From assembly GCA_013398955.1 (NCBI GenBank), contig VWPU01004998.1, positions 83,933 through 147,932 of the forward strand: DNA of 64,000 nt, given 5' to 3'. Shown here piece after piece: positions 1-14,418 of this stretch; position 1 is the first letter of the stretch, and every line of letters starts with the position of its first letter. Source of the DNA: Callaeas wilsoni (lineage: Eukaryota > Chordata > Aves > Passeriformes > Callaeidae). The notes below the pieces were generated by a model, which worked only from the letters and a program-made list of their open reading frames with translations, made no database searches and was not told the DNA's origin. The translations under genes and the position numbers were made by a program.

Positions 1-3000
1 CTCCTCTCAAATCACTGCTGCAATGCAGAAGACCAGACATTGTAGGATCTGAATGGTAGAGAGGATGAACTTTAGGTCAAAGATTGACGCAAAAGCTGAT
101 GGTTTTGTGTCTTCCATGGGAGTCTTCTCATCTCTTACACACCCTAAAAGATGGATTTGGACTCACTTTGGATATGATTTCTGAAGCTTCCTGAACTACT
201 ACTGCTTTCCATTCATACTTTCCATTCATACTCAGTACGTTTTACTTAGGCAGATACATCAGTTGGTACGTAACAGCGAGATATCCCAGGAATCATTTTC
301 TTCTTCGTGCTTAGCAATACAGTTCGCAGGGTTGTTAAATCAAGAATACAGTATTAATCAGAGTAATGACTTTAAAAAGCTGTAGAACCTCAATACTGCA
401 TTTTCTCTCCTTCCACAATTATGAATATGCATTTCAAATTGATGCCACCTTGTTTGGGGCTTAAACATGATTTGAATTTCACTGATTGTCTGACCCTTGT
501 GACCTTATATTTCATACATGTACTTGCAACAGTTGTTCTCCAGGCCACACTTCTTGTGGCTTTTCTGCATTCTCAGCTTATGTTCTTTTTGTTACTTTTA
601 TTTCCCCGGCTGTAGCTCACGTTAATACTGTGATGGCAGTGTCAGGTTAATTACGTGTGAGACCAGGTAATAATTTTAAAAAGGAGAGGGGAAAACAGTT
701 GCACCACAGCAAAAAACCTTATTGCTGTAAGGTTTGCCAGCTCTACTTTGCTGCAATGTATGTCACTTTCTCATTTTCTGAGGAAAGCACTGATGTGTGT
801 CAGGAAAATGCACAAAGGAAGGAAGTTACAGTTTCTAGTTTTCCCTTCTATGGACAGTAGTGTGTTTACAATTGGAGTAGGAATCTCCATTTCGTAAAGT
901 ATAAAAATGGTTGAGATGGAGCACCGCATATTCATGGCCATGCCTGTAGATGTCCTTTGTGTTAATAGAAGAGACCACAGCATAGCAAGCAGTAAAAAAT
1001 CTGTGCTGCCAAATGCTTTTTGGTTGGAAATTACTTTGCTTCTCTAAACGAAAAATGTTGCACTGGGTTTAAGGTGCGGTTATCACCTCTTCTTATTCTT
1101 TGAATAAGCCAAGAAATTAGAAACTGTGATCTGCTGTGTCTGAATGCTGTCCCTTTAAAGCCAAAGGAGATGTGCTCTCAGATCTGATTTTCTGTTTCTT
1201 AAGTCCAAGGAACAGCAGTTGAAGAGTGAGTAAATGCTTTAAGTATTTTGGGAAGAATAGTGAATTTCCAGGAGAAGATGTAAGAATGCTAGGCCACTGT
1301 GCTACTAGAAGGGACAGAAACAAAAATTGCTACATATAAACCATGTACATATCAATCAAGCTTTCTATCTGTGGTCTTTTTTTTCTGTGAGAAATAATAG
1401 CTATAAACACTTTTTTAAACCTTTCTCTTTTGTAGTGTGGCAAGACGGTAACTTATTTAGGGAGGTGGATCACGTTGGCATTATTTGACTGTTATTGCTA
1501 GCTAGTTTCAATGATCCTGTTCCATGGTCCTATAAATACAGCTATCTAAGATGCAGAAACTATTGCATGAAAAAAACAATGCTTGATTATCTATTCAATA
1601 TAGTACCTTATTTTTAATTTTAAATATTTTCTTATGAATTTATTGGATAGAAAGGTGCATTTTTCACATGCTGAAAATGATGGAATTCCTATCTTCTATA
1701 TACTTTACCATATTGGATGATTCTCTTACATTACTCTGTGTTGTAAATTGGTGAGAATCAGGATACAATTATATTCCATTACAATTAAAATCTTTATAAA
1801 TAAAGAAAACTAGTGAAATGGCTATAGTGGCGGTTTTGCCTCAATCCTCAAAAGATTTGGTACAACAGTTCTAAATTAATTATAAATGTAGGGATAAGAT
1901 GGGGTCTAAGACTTGCAAGATGGGAAAGGATGCAAAAAAGTTTGTTGGAAATGAACTCTCAAGTTCAGCTGAAGGATAGAGGGCAATATGCTTATGGGTA
2001 TTTTTTTGCTCTTTATATCAAAGGTCTAGTGTTTTTACCCTAGAACTTACATACAAAGAGACAAAAAATGGATCCTTTGAGGTGAGGTGATTGTCATTTG
2101 CAGTTAGCTAAAGTACATGTGAGTGACTTTTCTCATTACCAAAGCAAACAAAAAAAACCACAAAAAAAAATCCTCTGCCAAATCTCTTGGAAGTTATCGG
2201 TTCAAATGCATTTTTTTCTTCTGTCTTTAAAAAAAAAAATTGTTTTTAACCAGAGCAAAGTCTTAGTTATAAGTTCATTTTATTACTTAGTAGGTAAGCA
2301 CTAGTTCCTAATATTAATTTTCCTACCTGTTTACCTAAGAGAACAGATATATAGCAAGTGTTAATTTTTATAGCAAACACAGAAGTGACAGCAGCATTAG
2401 TAATTGCTTTAAGGTTTGTATTATTTCAGTTTGGGGTAACATTATGAAGCATCCTTTTGGCAGAAATAAAATAACTGAGCATCAGGTGAATGCCTAGTAT
2501 AAAGCATTAAATAGAAATCAAATATTCATTATCTGCATTCAACCATCTGTAATCACAAAGGCATTCAACAGGAGATTTGAAATTCAGAGCACTTTTTAAC
2601 ACCATTTCAAGTGCAGGACCTTTGGATATTTGTGTGCTGAAGACTAAAATCACAGTGTGTGATATTCATGCATTTATGTTTCAGAAAGAAAAAAAAAAGT
2701 TCTTTAGTTTAGACTGCAAAAGCTGCTACAGATTTAAATCTAAGTAACATTGCTACCACACTAGAAAATCAAGTAAAAGTGGTAAAGGGTCCACCTGTAA
2801 AGGAATTTTGGATAGAAAAGGAATGTGTTATCCAAAATATATATAGTAATACCAAAATACTGGTTTGGAATAATGAAATCAAATGCACTGACTCTTCCCG
2901 GAGTTCCCTTTAACATAAATTGGATGACCAATCTTCTGGTGTCTAAATATTGTTTTGACACAGAATGTTAAAAACAATAAGCAGCAGATGCAAGAACTGT

Positions 3001-6000
3001 CACGCTGATAAAGCACACAAGTTTGAGACCAAATGTATGGTTCCTGATTGTATAATGCTCATAAAGTTAAATGTAATGTGTAATAACTTGTAGGATGAAG
3101 GAAAATAAAAGTTTTGTTCTTTCTTTTTCCATTTTGATTCTTGAAATACCTTTGAGGGATCATCTGTTTATTTGGTCCTGCCTAGACATCATGGACATAC
3201 CTGTCTTCTTTTCCTGTATTGAAAATTTGTGCACATATCTCTTCTGATATCTGTTACCTCGTGGTCAAATCCTACAGCTTTGATAAAATCTTTGGGGATG
3301 ACTGCCATTTTAGCTCTGTAGAAATGGAGTTTGGGCTTCAAGATTTATCATTAAATGCTTGAAGGATACTAAAACAGATTCCTTGTGAGTCTCAGTGTCT
3401 AGAAAAATAGTGTATTTCAAAGTAGGGACAGTTTGTTTTCGTGAGGCCTGTAGCCAAATATTTTTAAGGTCAACATAGTAATAAGCATAACTTGTCTTTT
3501 GGATAATCATGGAAAGATACATAGCTTTTAGTGGGGTTACATTTGATTGTAGCTCATGTTTATGTCGTTACCTTCAATTTCATGTGTGTAAGGCTCTGTG
3601 AGCTCACATCTGGCATTTGTGGTTTGGACACAGAGATGCACAGAACAGTGAAGTTACTGCTCTATCAGACATTTGCTGAGTGTCCTTTGTTATGCCTGGA
3701 CTTTTTTGCAAGTGCACGACGCACCAAAGAGTTTAAATTTACTGTTACTGTGAGCTAAACCACATGAGGTTAAGAGCTTGTCAGTGTGATGTGAAACAGC
3801 CAGCATACTGAATGTGGCACCACCTGAATCCACAGCGTGTTAGAACACAGCTGCACACATCTAGTCACATTTTCCGTCCATCACTGCAAGCTTCAGGAGG
3901 TCAGCTCTGTCCACCTAAGGCATGCTGGCCTAAATCTTTTTCCATACATAAAAAAAATGTACTAGTTATCTTCCACTCATGTCCAAAAGGCCACCAGAAA
4001 AGGTGTTTGATGCTCTAAGTAGAAAATGTATGAAAAGTAAGTTAAATTCATTTCCCCAACCAACAAGGAAAATTTTCTAATGACAAGAAGTATAAATTAT
4101 TTTGGCTGAGATTTATTTTTATACTTCCTATGATGGCTGTTCTACTGTACACAGAACTGAAGATTCATTAGAGTGGAAAGAGGTCAAGGAACATTATTCT
4201 GACAGCTGGGGAGGTACCTGCATTTCCATCTGTGCTTCCAGGACTGTTTCTGTGCTTTCGTTTCAAGGACTGAGATATCAGCCTTTAAAATGTAAAGCTT
4301 TTATTTTTATTTTTTCCCTTTATCACCAACACCACATTTGCTAAGAGTGAATTTTTTTTGAGGTAAACAAATGCAATAACATAAATGGAAAGATGTCTTG
4401 TCATTTCTCTGCTTGTTGCTGTTGAAAAAAGCAGTGGGTCTTTTGTTACAGGAAGGCGAGAATGTGGTTTGTTAACTGAAATTGTTGAAGGTTGTTCAAT
4501 AAGAATGGCACAGGGAGGTGAAAGTTTCTTGCCTCTATCCAGGGTGCCTTCAAGTAAAGGGAACTTTCTTGACTCAGAATGGTGCCTTTTACAGAATTTG
4601 AAGTAGTGTTACTGTGAAAAATATTAATTCTAAAACAGTTGCTAGGATTTTAACAGCTTTTTATCTATCAAATTCGGTGGGGTTTTTTTAGAGTAACAAG
4701 GTTGTGTTCAAAAAACTTTGTGGTGGGTTTTTTTTTGTTTGTTTTAATCAGCACCCATGGAGCTGTGGATATGGTCTTTCTTACACATCACTGCTACTGT
4801 GTTGGTGGCGACACACACAAATGTCATACTTGAGTACTTCTCTTTTGAGAATATCCCAGTGGCATTGTGAACCTTAGGGGGGGGGAAAATAAAAAAAAGA
4901 AGCAACTGTAACTTAGACATCCATATCATTTATTGAAATCCAGGACAACAAGAGCTGTTCACATTACCGGCAAGTATACATAGCTTTATATGGGTTATAA
5001 GAATAAACTAACTAAGAAATTATTTTATTTGTTTAAGAGAGCAGAAGGCTGATGAGAAAGAATGGTAGTTTCCTTTCCCCACCAGCTTTTTCTACATTGA
5101 GAAGAGGTATAGCCACAAAGTTAGTAGTAGCTCTCACAGAAAGAATATCAAAGGGAAGAATGCTCATGTGACAGCACACAAATATCTAGCATGAACAAAG
5201 AAAAACAAAGCTTGTAAAATATTAAGCCTTAGCATCTGAGCCAGATGTCATAAGATTAATTATCCTTATGAATCCTGTTTCTAAGGTTTTACAAGCAAAG
5301 TGTACAGTTTTTGTACAGTTACCAGTTCTAGTTCAGTGCATATAGTCCAGTGGTTACATAGGGTTAGCCTGATCCTGCAGAAGACAATCACACGTTCCAA
5401 ATAAAAGACCAAATGCCTTGAAGTAGATCACTTGGAGATAAACAGTATTAAAATGGAAGCACATCTGCCAAGTATCAGCTGTCAAAGCCCTGCAGCTATC
5501 TGAAACCAATCAAGTGTTAGAATAATCTGTTGTAGTGCACTTCATCTTTACGTCTTTGTAATCATCCAGCCAATTTCATGAGCTACATGGAAAAGCATAC
5601 ATATGTGTTTATGATTATAATAATGCTTTAAGTGAAACCAGAAATAAAGAATAAACACTTAATCCGCAGCTATGAATTTCAGCACCTCATATGATCATTA
5701 TTTCCTGATTTCCCATCAAATCATGATTGCCTATGGCAGTTGAAAATATTTATACATTCTGTATCTGGCTGAGAATTAAGAAAACTTGATGTAAATAGTC
5801 TGAACCTCTTAACCAAATACGTACAAGACCTAAATGATTCCAACATATGCATTGTTGCACTTTTGTCCTTTAAAAATGTTTGTGTGAGACTCTTTGCAGA
5901 GGAATAGGACAAGCTGATTGCTAAGGTCCAAAGTCAATTTTCAGCTCACCTAGTTGTCAGATCAGATATCTTCTGTGTTTGTGAGTGGGCTGCAAAAGTT

Positions 6001-7019
6001 AGATATATACGCTGTCACGGTCGCTGAATAAAACTGAAAGCATTCTCTGATGGTTACAGAGCAGGTTGATAATGAGAACTGGAAGGCTGTCAGAACTGGA
6101 AGACAGCCTATATGACATAAGAAAGGCCATTTCATGACATCCATTTTTCTTCTACTTCTTGCCCTCCTCCTTCATCTATCATCGTATTATTTGGATGCTT
6201 TATAGAGCAGAAACTGGCTTTTCATATAAACTAAGTCTAGCTTGTTTTGGCATTCATGGAGTACTTGGGAACTATGCTGTACACACTAATTGACTTTCTT
6301 ATGCAGTTGGTTCTAAAGACAGAGTTTCATGCTGTTGCTTTTTCAAGTGGAGCAGAATTCTGATGGGGTAGAGGAGATGCTGGAGACAAGTTGAATGTGA
6401 AGTCTAGGCCATGGCCATCAGGACATTATAGATGCCACTGGAGTTCAAGAATCTGCTTACTAAATACCAATAGTTAAAACCGTGTCTAACTTTTGTCCTT
6501 GGTTTTCTGGTTTTCAACATAGTCACTAATTTCTGTGTATGGATTTGACTACTTTCCGTGTTATGCAGATAAAAATTGGGTGCAGTCTTTAAAAGTATCA
6601 TGGACAGAAACGACCCTGTTTGTGTTCAGATCTGACCTCTCATTTACCTTAAGCCATTTAATTTCAGTCAGCTTATATGTATTTGGGTAACATGTGTTTA
6701 CCTCACATAATTTTCAGAGAAATCTAAACTCTTGGTTTTTAGGCATTAAAGGATGGAGAGTCTATAAGTGCCCTTGGTAGTTTGCAGCTCTAGTGGTTAC
6801 GTACCTTCATGAATATTTATATCAGATCATTCAAAGGAAGAGTCTGCTATTGTATTGTTCTCCTGTTCTGCTTTCTGTACTAGGAGAAAACCCTAGTGTC
6901 TTGACTAGGAGAAAGTTTCATATACTGTAATCAGAAAACCTCTCAATCTTCTTGATTAACTGATCAAATGACGCCTTTTAATCATATGGGTCATGCAGAG
7001 GCATACAGAGGCATTTTCA

Positions 7020-7545
7020 TCAGTTTAATTTGTGTTATTCAACACTTTTTTCTCCAATCCTTTCAATGACCCCTTTTGAATTTGACCTCTCTAAGCAATA
7101 TTTGAATATCAAGAATATTTCTGGAAGCCTTTTACCGAAATAGAACTTTCTCCACTATTTTTATGCTCTTTTTATATCCAAGGTTTTAAAATTTGCTCTT
7201 CTTGCCACCGCATATGGCTTAACTAGTTAGGTATTTAACCATGACACCTAAAATCCTCTTTAGCTGTTTTTCCAAGATACATTCTCCATTCTTCAGGAAA
7301 GACCGGGATTCCTTATTGTTTAATGAATTACTCTTCTTTTGACTGTAATAAAACACATTTATACCTAGGAAAGTAATCACAATTTGTCTTTCCATTTATT
7401 TCCTTCACATCTAATAATTTTGCCAATTTCAGTCATCAGCAAGCTTTATAAAGTCATTGTAATACTTTCATCCAGCTCATCAGTGAAAATAGTGTTAGCT
7501 GTCCTAAATACTGTCCCCATTTGCTGTGGAAGATGTCAGACATTT
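7020..7545 (-). repeat. probable ancient CR1-type LINE remnant
   Basis: The stretch around 7400-7540 (TAATAATTTTGCCAATTT, then a phrase equivalent to 'catcagcaagctttataaag' and 'tcatcagtgaaaatagtgtt') matches the pattern I know from the reverse complement of old amniote CR1 reverse-transcriptase sequence. It is heavily diverged and has no usable open frame. The outer limits are uncertain. Nothing here suggests activity. It could be chance resemblance; a repeat-library search would settle it. Confidence 0.35.
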
Positions 7546-8928
7546 CTCCACATGTGCTTTGATTCTGCCCAGTCCTATTTTGTAGCTGAAAATATTATTC
7601 AAAATGGCACTGTGTAAACTCTATCTCCGATTCATTTTAAAAAGTGAAACTTTACATCTAGGAAGGCAGTCAAATTGGTTTGATAATAACTATTCTTGGT
7701 AAACTGATATTGGCTGGCATTTGGGACCAGCTCTTGGTCACTGCAAAGAGAAAATATTTTAATAGACCCACCAATTGATTCAGCAAGTGGAAGAATAATA
7801 AGGTAGACTAAAGAAAAAATTGTAAAAAGACTTTCATAAAGTTGTTTCTCCTGACTCTTGCAGTTTGAACTAAGATATAGTCTGATAACTAGACTACAAG
7901 TGACGTGAACAAAGTATCTACATAGTCTAGCATTCAATGTATTTTTGAAAATAAGCAAGCCTACCTAATAGTACCTGAATGTTCATGCATAGTCCAGCCA
8001 GTCAGTATGTTTACAATTAATTGTCTTACCAGAACACAGGCTTAAATATAAGTTAGACTAGACTATAACTAGACTGTGTGATTTAAATTTCATTGTGAAT
8101 CTCATAATTTTCTAAGTGTAAATTGTGTAAGAGATTAACCTTGACCTTTTTAAAATTCATTGAGACAGAAGGGTTTTGGAATCAGCATTTGAGATTGTGG
8201 GTGAATGAACCGGTATTGGAATTTTTGTAATTGCCCTTCACATGCTTTGTAAGGTGTTGCATTTGCTATCTGTTGTAAATAATTCACTGTTCTTTTTATA
8301 AGATCCCGGAGTAAATTAACCTATTAACTGAATGTAGGGTTTTCTGTATTAAATTTTTGTTTCCATTAAAAACCCACAATCTTCTCTTTTCCATTATTCA
8401 AATTGTTAAGTAGTTTAGACTGTATATTAGATTCTTACGTTTCAATCAGAGCAGTGTCAAGATTACTTTCCAGTTGAGACAAATCTGTTTCTGTAGCTTT
8501 TAATATGCCTGCAGGTGTGCAGGATGTTCAAAATATTTGTGACAGTATCCAGTTCTGAGGGGAAAGAGGGACAGCTTGCCTTTTGCATTTTTTGGTTTTG
8601 GTTTTTTTTAACCATCAGACATAGTATCAGGAGACCATACTTTCTACACCAGGCTTGACAGAGAGACAGCAGCGAGTTCAGCAGTTCCTACCACCTGTAG
8701 TAGTATTCACTGGTGGCTGAGTTACACTTGACAATCAGTTGTGAAGGGCTCACAGACCTAAGCAGGCTCTCCTTACTTGACTGCCCGCTCAGGGGTTCAG
8801 CTGAGGAGAGGTAGGTAGGAGCCATATGGCCTGGATTACCACAGAGTATGAGATCTAGAGATGAAAAGGTACAGGGACTCCTCTGCGAGCCTGTTGATAG
8901 GGTGGATGATCCCCTCAAACTGTAAATA

Positions 8929-8948
8929 CAAAGATTTGCAAATCTTTG
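8929..8948. repeat. 20-bp perfect palindrome
   Basis: CAAAGATTTGCAAATCTTTG reads identically on both strands. Its centre, ATTTGCAAAT, resembles back-to-back POU/octamer half sites. Each arm carries a CAAAG/CTTTG core of the kind bound by TCF/LEF factors. The perfect symmetry is seen directly; any binding is inference. A palindrome this long is unlikely at any one position, but not remarkable somewhere in an AT-rich 64-kb window. Confidence 0.6.
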
Positions 8949-11900
8949 CCAAGTCTGGTGAATGATGCTGTATTCAACATTAGCCGTTGTTACAGTCAGT
9001 TATAATAAAGCTAAGACCTTTTTGTTCTGCTTTTTCAATTAAGTTCTTTTGTCCAGCATCAAAAAAATAGCATCACAATTTTGTCAATTTTACAGGATGA
9101 GATGGCATTCTTATTTTTCTGTGAAATTGTCCAAAACACTTAAGGAACCAGGAGCATGTAGATAATGCCTGTGTCAATGCTATAACTCTAGCAGAGATAC
9201 AATATGAAAATTAAACTATTTATGCTTGCATATAGTTCACATTGCTGGGAGCTCTACATGTAATCACTTTCATTCTCCCTGGCAAATGTGCTCATAAGGA
9301 AGAACAATACGGCATCACAGCACTTTGCAACACTCGATGGTGATTAGCCTGATTAAGTTATATGGTGCTCACAATGAGTAATTTAAAAGTCTATAATATT
9401 CAGAGATAGGAGCAGGAGGGAACAGCTCCCTTCCTTTGGTATGTGCTTACTGTTAACTGTCCAGTGAATGACCTTTCGCCTTTGTGAAACAGCATGTAGT
9501 TTCTTTTAAGTGCCAATTTTGTGATTTTTGTCACTGTGCTATACAGTGATAATATATCTCACTGTTCCATAGCTTTAAGGAAACACTTCTGAATACTGGC
9601 AGAGTTTGACTCCTTCCCTTCAGAATTTTGATCTACTTCGGGCATCTTCTAGGAGTTTGTTCTCTCTAGCCGATAAGGAAGTACGAGATTCATACCCTGT
9701 CCGCAGTTGCCTGTTGAAACGTTTATTTCCAATACAAATTTTTTAGCTTAATCTTTTACTCCAGGAAATGACAACCAAGGAGAGACATGAGTTCTGTAGA
9801 GCAAGGAAAATGCAATAGCTTCAGCTATTAAATAAAAATGTTACAGATTTTTGCAGCTGGAGCTTAAGAAACACTGGGTAGTAAGTAATGTTATTCAAAA
9901 TATATTCCCATAATGTTTCCATTTAGAAACGTTCTTTCAATCTATGTACATTATTCTCCACTTGATTATGCAGTTCGAATTTTTTTAGCCAAAATTCTCT
10001 TTGGCCTTCTCATAATGATTATACTACAAAATGCCTTCAAATATTTTAAAAATAAAATAGCTTTCAATAACCAGTTTTAATATTTACTATCTATAGATCT
10101 CTGCAGAAGAAGCATTTTTTTTTCTGTCAAGTTAACTCTGGAGCCACTTATTCTATCCTTATTCTTTCATTTCTTGCAAGGGTACCATCATCATTACTAA
10201 ACATTTATGTACAGCTGTGCATGCACTGTCATAATGATTTGACAATATTTTGCAAGTGAGAGAAAGTCAGTGTTTGCATCTTCAGTAGCTTTATCCAGAC
10301 TTCTTAGAGATGCCTTTCTAGCAGCAATACTTACTGTGTACAGCTCAGATTTTGCAGTTTGTTATTTGATACAGCTACAAACTCAGAATTTTGCATAGTA
10401 CTTGCTGTTAAGTGCCTCTGATTTCTCTTAATGCATAACAAATATCCAGAAACAAGTGAAATATATTGACTTCATAAGGAGGATATTAAGTACAGGAAAG
10501 ACTAAAATGCTCTGAATATTCAGGTACTAATTTTTAGGTTTGCTTATTTTCAACACTATATGTTAGGATATCACATTATAAGAGACAGCGATCATCTCCA
10601 GGCCTGCCTTGTACTGCACTAAGACTGATAACCAAGCTGTCTTTCTTTAATTATTATTGGTTTTGTCTGTGGAAAAATTGAACTGAAACTACCCACTCAA
10701 TTTTAATCCACAGACCAGCTAGCTGGGGACACAGCCTTTCCAATTTGGATTCCAATTTAGACAATAAAAAGAGATCCTTATCCTATCATCTGCCTGTGCC
10801 TTGCTGAGTGCACTAGAAGAACATAGCTATAAAAAATCAGGCAGTTTTAGAGGTGTAGTCATGGCAGATATTTATTCAGTTCTGAGATTTAGAACCCAAT
10901 AATGTAATATTTTGATTCTTTTGAATGATAAGCTAGTTTGTCTCAGAGTTGTAAGTTTTTTATTTTCTATACTTACATAACTCATATATAAAAGATGCTA
11001 TTTAGTAGCAATCCCTGTTCTAATTAAAAGGAATACTGGTGTCACACTTCTCATGAAAGAAAAGATTTCTAAAAGTTCAAGTGTCAGGTAATGATAATAT
11101 TAACTGAAATCAACATTGGCAGAAAATTTGGACAAGGCTTTCATTTTCCATGTCTATCTGATTTGAACAGATTATTTTTTAATACATCACAAAAATCTGG
11201 AATTTAAAAATAGTTTGCTGTACAGGGATTAGAATGATCATAATTTTTTTTTAACTTTTCAGACTAAGTGGAGACCATCTGTCTATTAATTTTTCCCCAA
11301 GTTCTAACTGTAATTATTTTGTAGTATCACATACCTTCATATTTAATCATTCCACTTGTATGAAAAGTTTTATTTTTGACTTATCTTAAGGGTATACAAA
11401 AACATCTTTTCCCAACTCAGTCTAGATTGAATGTTAACCTGTAGCTCACAGCTTAAATGTTTTTCTTGCTTGGCCTAGGTGTATCCTCAGTTCAAAAAAA
11501 CGTATCTTTTTTTTGTACACATCTCAATTTAAATATTTGCAGAATGCAGTTAGCACAAAATTGACATTTATCTTGAGACTGTTCTTGAAATACAAGATTT
11601 ACTGAGCAATTTAGATGTGGGAGGAACCCAGCTTTCATCCTGGATGCATGATGTTCTGAAAATAGAAGTGGTATTTCCGATGCTTGCTTATGATCCAGCT
11701 AAGTTGATATGTGCTGGCAAGGGGTTTTGGGAGCTGCAAACATTTCTTATTTTCAGGATGTCTTCCCAGTTTTAAATCAAATCTCAATTTCTTCCAGCTG
11801 ACCATTAGATGATGGGACAATCATCCATTTGAGTTCTGAAACTTAAAAGAACCTGAGTTCCAGGACAGTGGGGTTCTGCTAAGATTCTTTCAAAAATTTT

Positions 11901-12634
11901 GTTTGTAGTTGTACTTTCTTTTGCAAATACGAACATCACTTTCTGTCTCCTGAAAAATGTCTATGTTGTCTTCAGAATAATTCTAATTTGAAAAATAATG
12001 ATGCAGAGTCTTCTTAATTAGGTCTCTGGTTGTGATAGCAAACACCAGGGGAGGAGGCTTACAAGGATAACTTACATGACATTTTTTCCCATGTATGCAT
12101 CCTCAAGACTAGATCAAAATGAAGCCATATGTTGTTAAGCAGTCAGAGAGTGCTGTACCTGCTGGTGCCATCCGTCTACTCCAAAAGCAAGTGCATTTTT
12201 TTGAATTAACTCCTTGTGATGTACAGCCAGGTACATGTTGGGTGGGACAGACAGCACTTCAGCTTCAGCCAGGGGAAACACTGTTGGTAAGGGCTAAGAG
12301 ATGCACTTCAAGTTCATGCTTCACTTTCTTAATAGAGAAAGTTCATACTTTCTCTGTGTGGCACACAGCCACAAAGTTGCATGTAAATGTTGAAGACAAT
12401 GGTCTTTAGCATTTTTTTTGTTAATTTATTTATTTTGCACTTTTCAGCATGCCTGGGTTTATAATTTATCTGATCTTGGTAACATTTTCTTAGGGCAATC
12501 TAGAAACTGGTTTCTTTTTCTCCCTGTTCCTTTACTAAACACAAGTATTTTTAAAATCACATTGAGATCTCAATATGCTCCATCTTTTTGACATTCTGAT
12601 GTAAAACCAGTGAACAGCTGAGATTGCAAGGCAG

Positions 12635-13415
12635 CTGTGGAAGTGTCTGGTGCCAGTTCAAAGCAGGGTCAACTAGAGGAGGTTGCTCAAGATTGCATCC
12701 AGTGGAGCTGGCTCCACAACCTCTCTGACCTACATGTTCTAGTTACTAACTGTAAAACAATTTTCCTCCTGTTTAAGTGCATTTTCTTCAGTCTTAATTT
12801 GGGCTCATTGGCACTTCTCCTGTCCCTCACTACCCCTGAGAGGCCTGGCTCCATCTTCTTTGCTCTTTTCCATCAGGTTCTTATACAGATTGATAAGATC
12901 CCTCTAAGCCTTTCCTTCTTGAAGCCTTCACAGCTCTCTCAGCCTTTCCTTGCATGGCAGAGACTCAAGTGCAGTTGTCATCTTTGTGGCCCCTCACTGG
13001 ACTCACTCCATGTCTCCGTATCTTACGTCCTGGGGAGCCCAGAACTGCCCACTGTGTACAGCTCACCCATGCTGAGCAGAGGGGAAGGATCACCTCCCTC
13101 AGCTCACTGGCAATGATTTTCTTAATACAGCTCTGGGTGCTGTTGGCCACCTTTTACTGCAAGGTCACACTCTTGATTTATGTGCTGCTTATTACCCAAA
13201 AGGACCTCTCTGCAAAGATTCTTTCTAGCCTGCACTGGTGCATGGGATCGTTCCTCCTTGACCCCTTGTTGAACTTTGTGAGGTTTCTGTCAGCCCATTT
13301 CTTCAGTCTGTTGAGATCTCTCTGAATGGCAACACCATCCCCTGGTCTCTCAAACACTTCTCACAATTTTGCATCATCTATACACTTGCTGAGGCTGTAC
13401 TCTGTCCTATTATCT
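12635..13415 (-). mobile_element. degenerate CR1 LINE, 5'-truncated, antisense to CTNND2
   Basis: The + strand shows the reverse complement of the CR1 3' region and C-terminal reverse-transcriptase domain. Landmarks in order are the 'gagctggctccacaacctct' segment, a 'ctcactggactcactccatg' segment, the 'agcccagaactgcccactgt' segment and the 'agatctctctgaatggcaac' segment near 13315. Each has a clear counterpart in CR1. The copy is diverged, with stops and frameshifts, and has lost the endonuclease part and the 5' half. The + strand frames at 12637-13116 and 12954-13325 are antisense shadows of this element, not genes. Confidence 0.8.
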
Positions 13416-14385
13416 ACACAGTTAAATTATGATGCTCAAAATGCTCATCTCCACACTGGTATAATTCATGTGGTATTTTCACCCAGCTGCCTTTCTCTTG
13501 AATTGATGAAGAGAGGCAATAGATGTTAGGGGATAGATGTGCTGTACACAAACAACAAAAGATCACTTCTTAATTTCCTGTAGCCTCACAAGGGAGTACA
13601 AAAAACAGTTCAGATGTAAAGGATATTGGACATGGAAACTTAGGTGAGTCTAGTTATGAATACTATAGAAATACAGGATTTTCAGATGCAAGGCCTCAGT
13701 TTGACTGCATTTTGAGCACCAAATGTATTAATTTTGGGTCTGGCTCACTGAAAGGGAAATAACCTCTAGCACGTGTTTCTGGTTTTCAGTATATACCTCA
13801 CTATATACCTCTTCTACCTCACATATATAACATCTTATATAATATAAATTTACTGTTATCTGTATTCGATCCTGAAGTCCATAGCTCATTCTGTTTAAAT
13901 GTCATTTTACGTATTGCTTTATCCAATTTTTAGGACATAACATCATAAAATTACTGCTGCTTTACCTAATCTGTATTCTACATATGTCTGTACATAGCAG
14001 TTCACAATTTCAAAGTTCATACTTAATGGACAATAAAAATGTATTTAATAACGGTCTCCCTGGGAATGCGTTATTTTTACCAGAAATATTGGTTTATTGG
14101 TTATTCTTTTAAGTAGGCTCGATTTAAATGTTTCTGTAGTTTTGTTCCGGCTACAAAGTTCTTGGCCATAATTGTACTGACAGCTGTGGATCCAGTAATC
14201 CATTTGTGTAAAAATCAAAGTATTACTCACAACCTTAAAGCTGAAAATTGATAAAATGGTGGAACAGAATTTAAACATGGAAGTCAGAGAAGGATAGGAA
14301 AAATGTTTATGACTGGAATATTTATAAGGTTTAATTAATTTTAAATGTGATTCACACTGTGATGTGAAGAATGAGGGTAGCTTCA

Positions 14386-14418
14386 TTAATTAAATAAATA
14401 AATAAAACAAAAATAAGA
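14386..14418. repeat. (AAAT)n short tandem repeat
   Basis: A short run of TAAA/AAAT units is followed by A-rich sequence. It is a simple low-complexity tract in intron, with no sign of function. Confidence 0.7.

Noticed and set aside
7632..7958. 108-codon minus-strand frame
   Set aside because: Composition matches translated AT-rich intron, with no motif, splice context or family resemblance.
12637..13325. Long + strand frames of 159 and 123 codons
   Set aside because: They lie on the antisense side of a decayed CR1 element.
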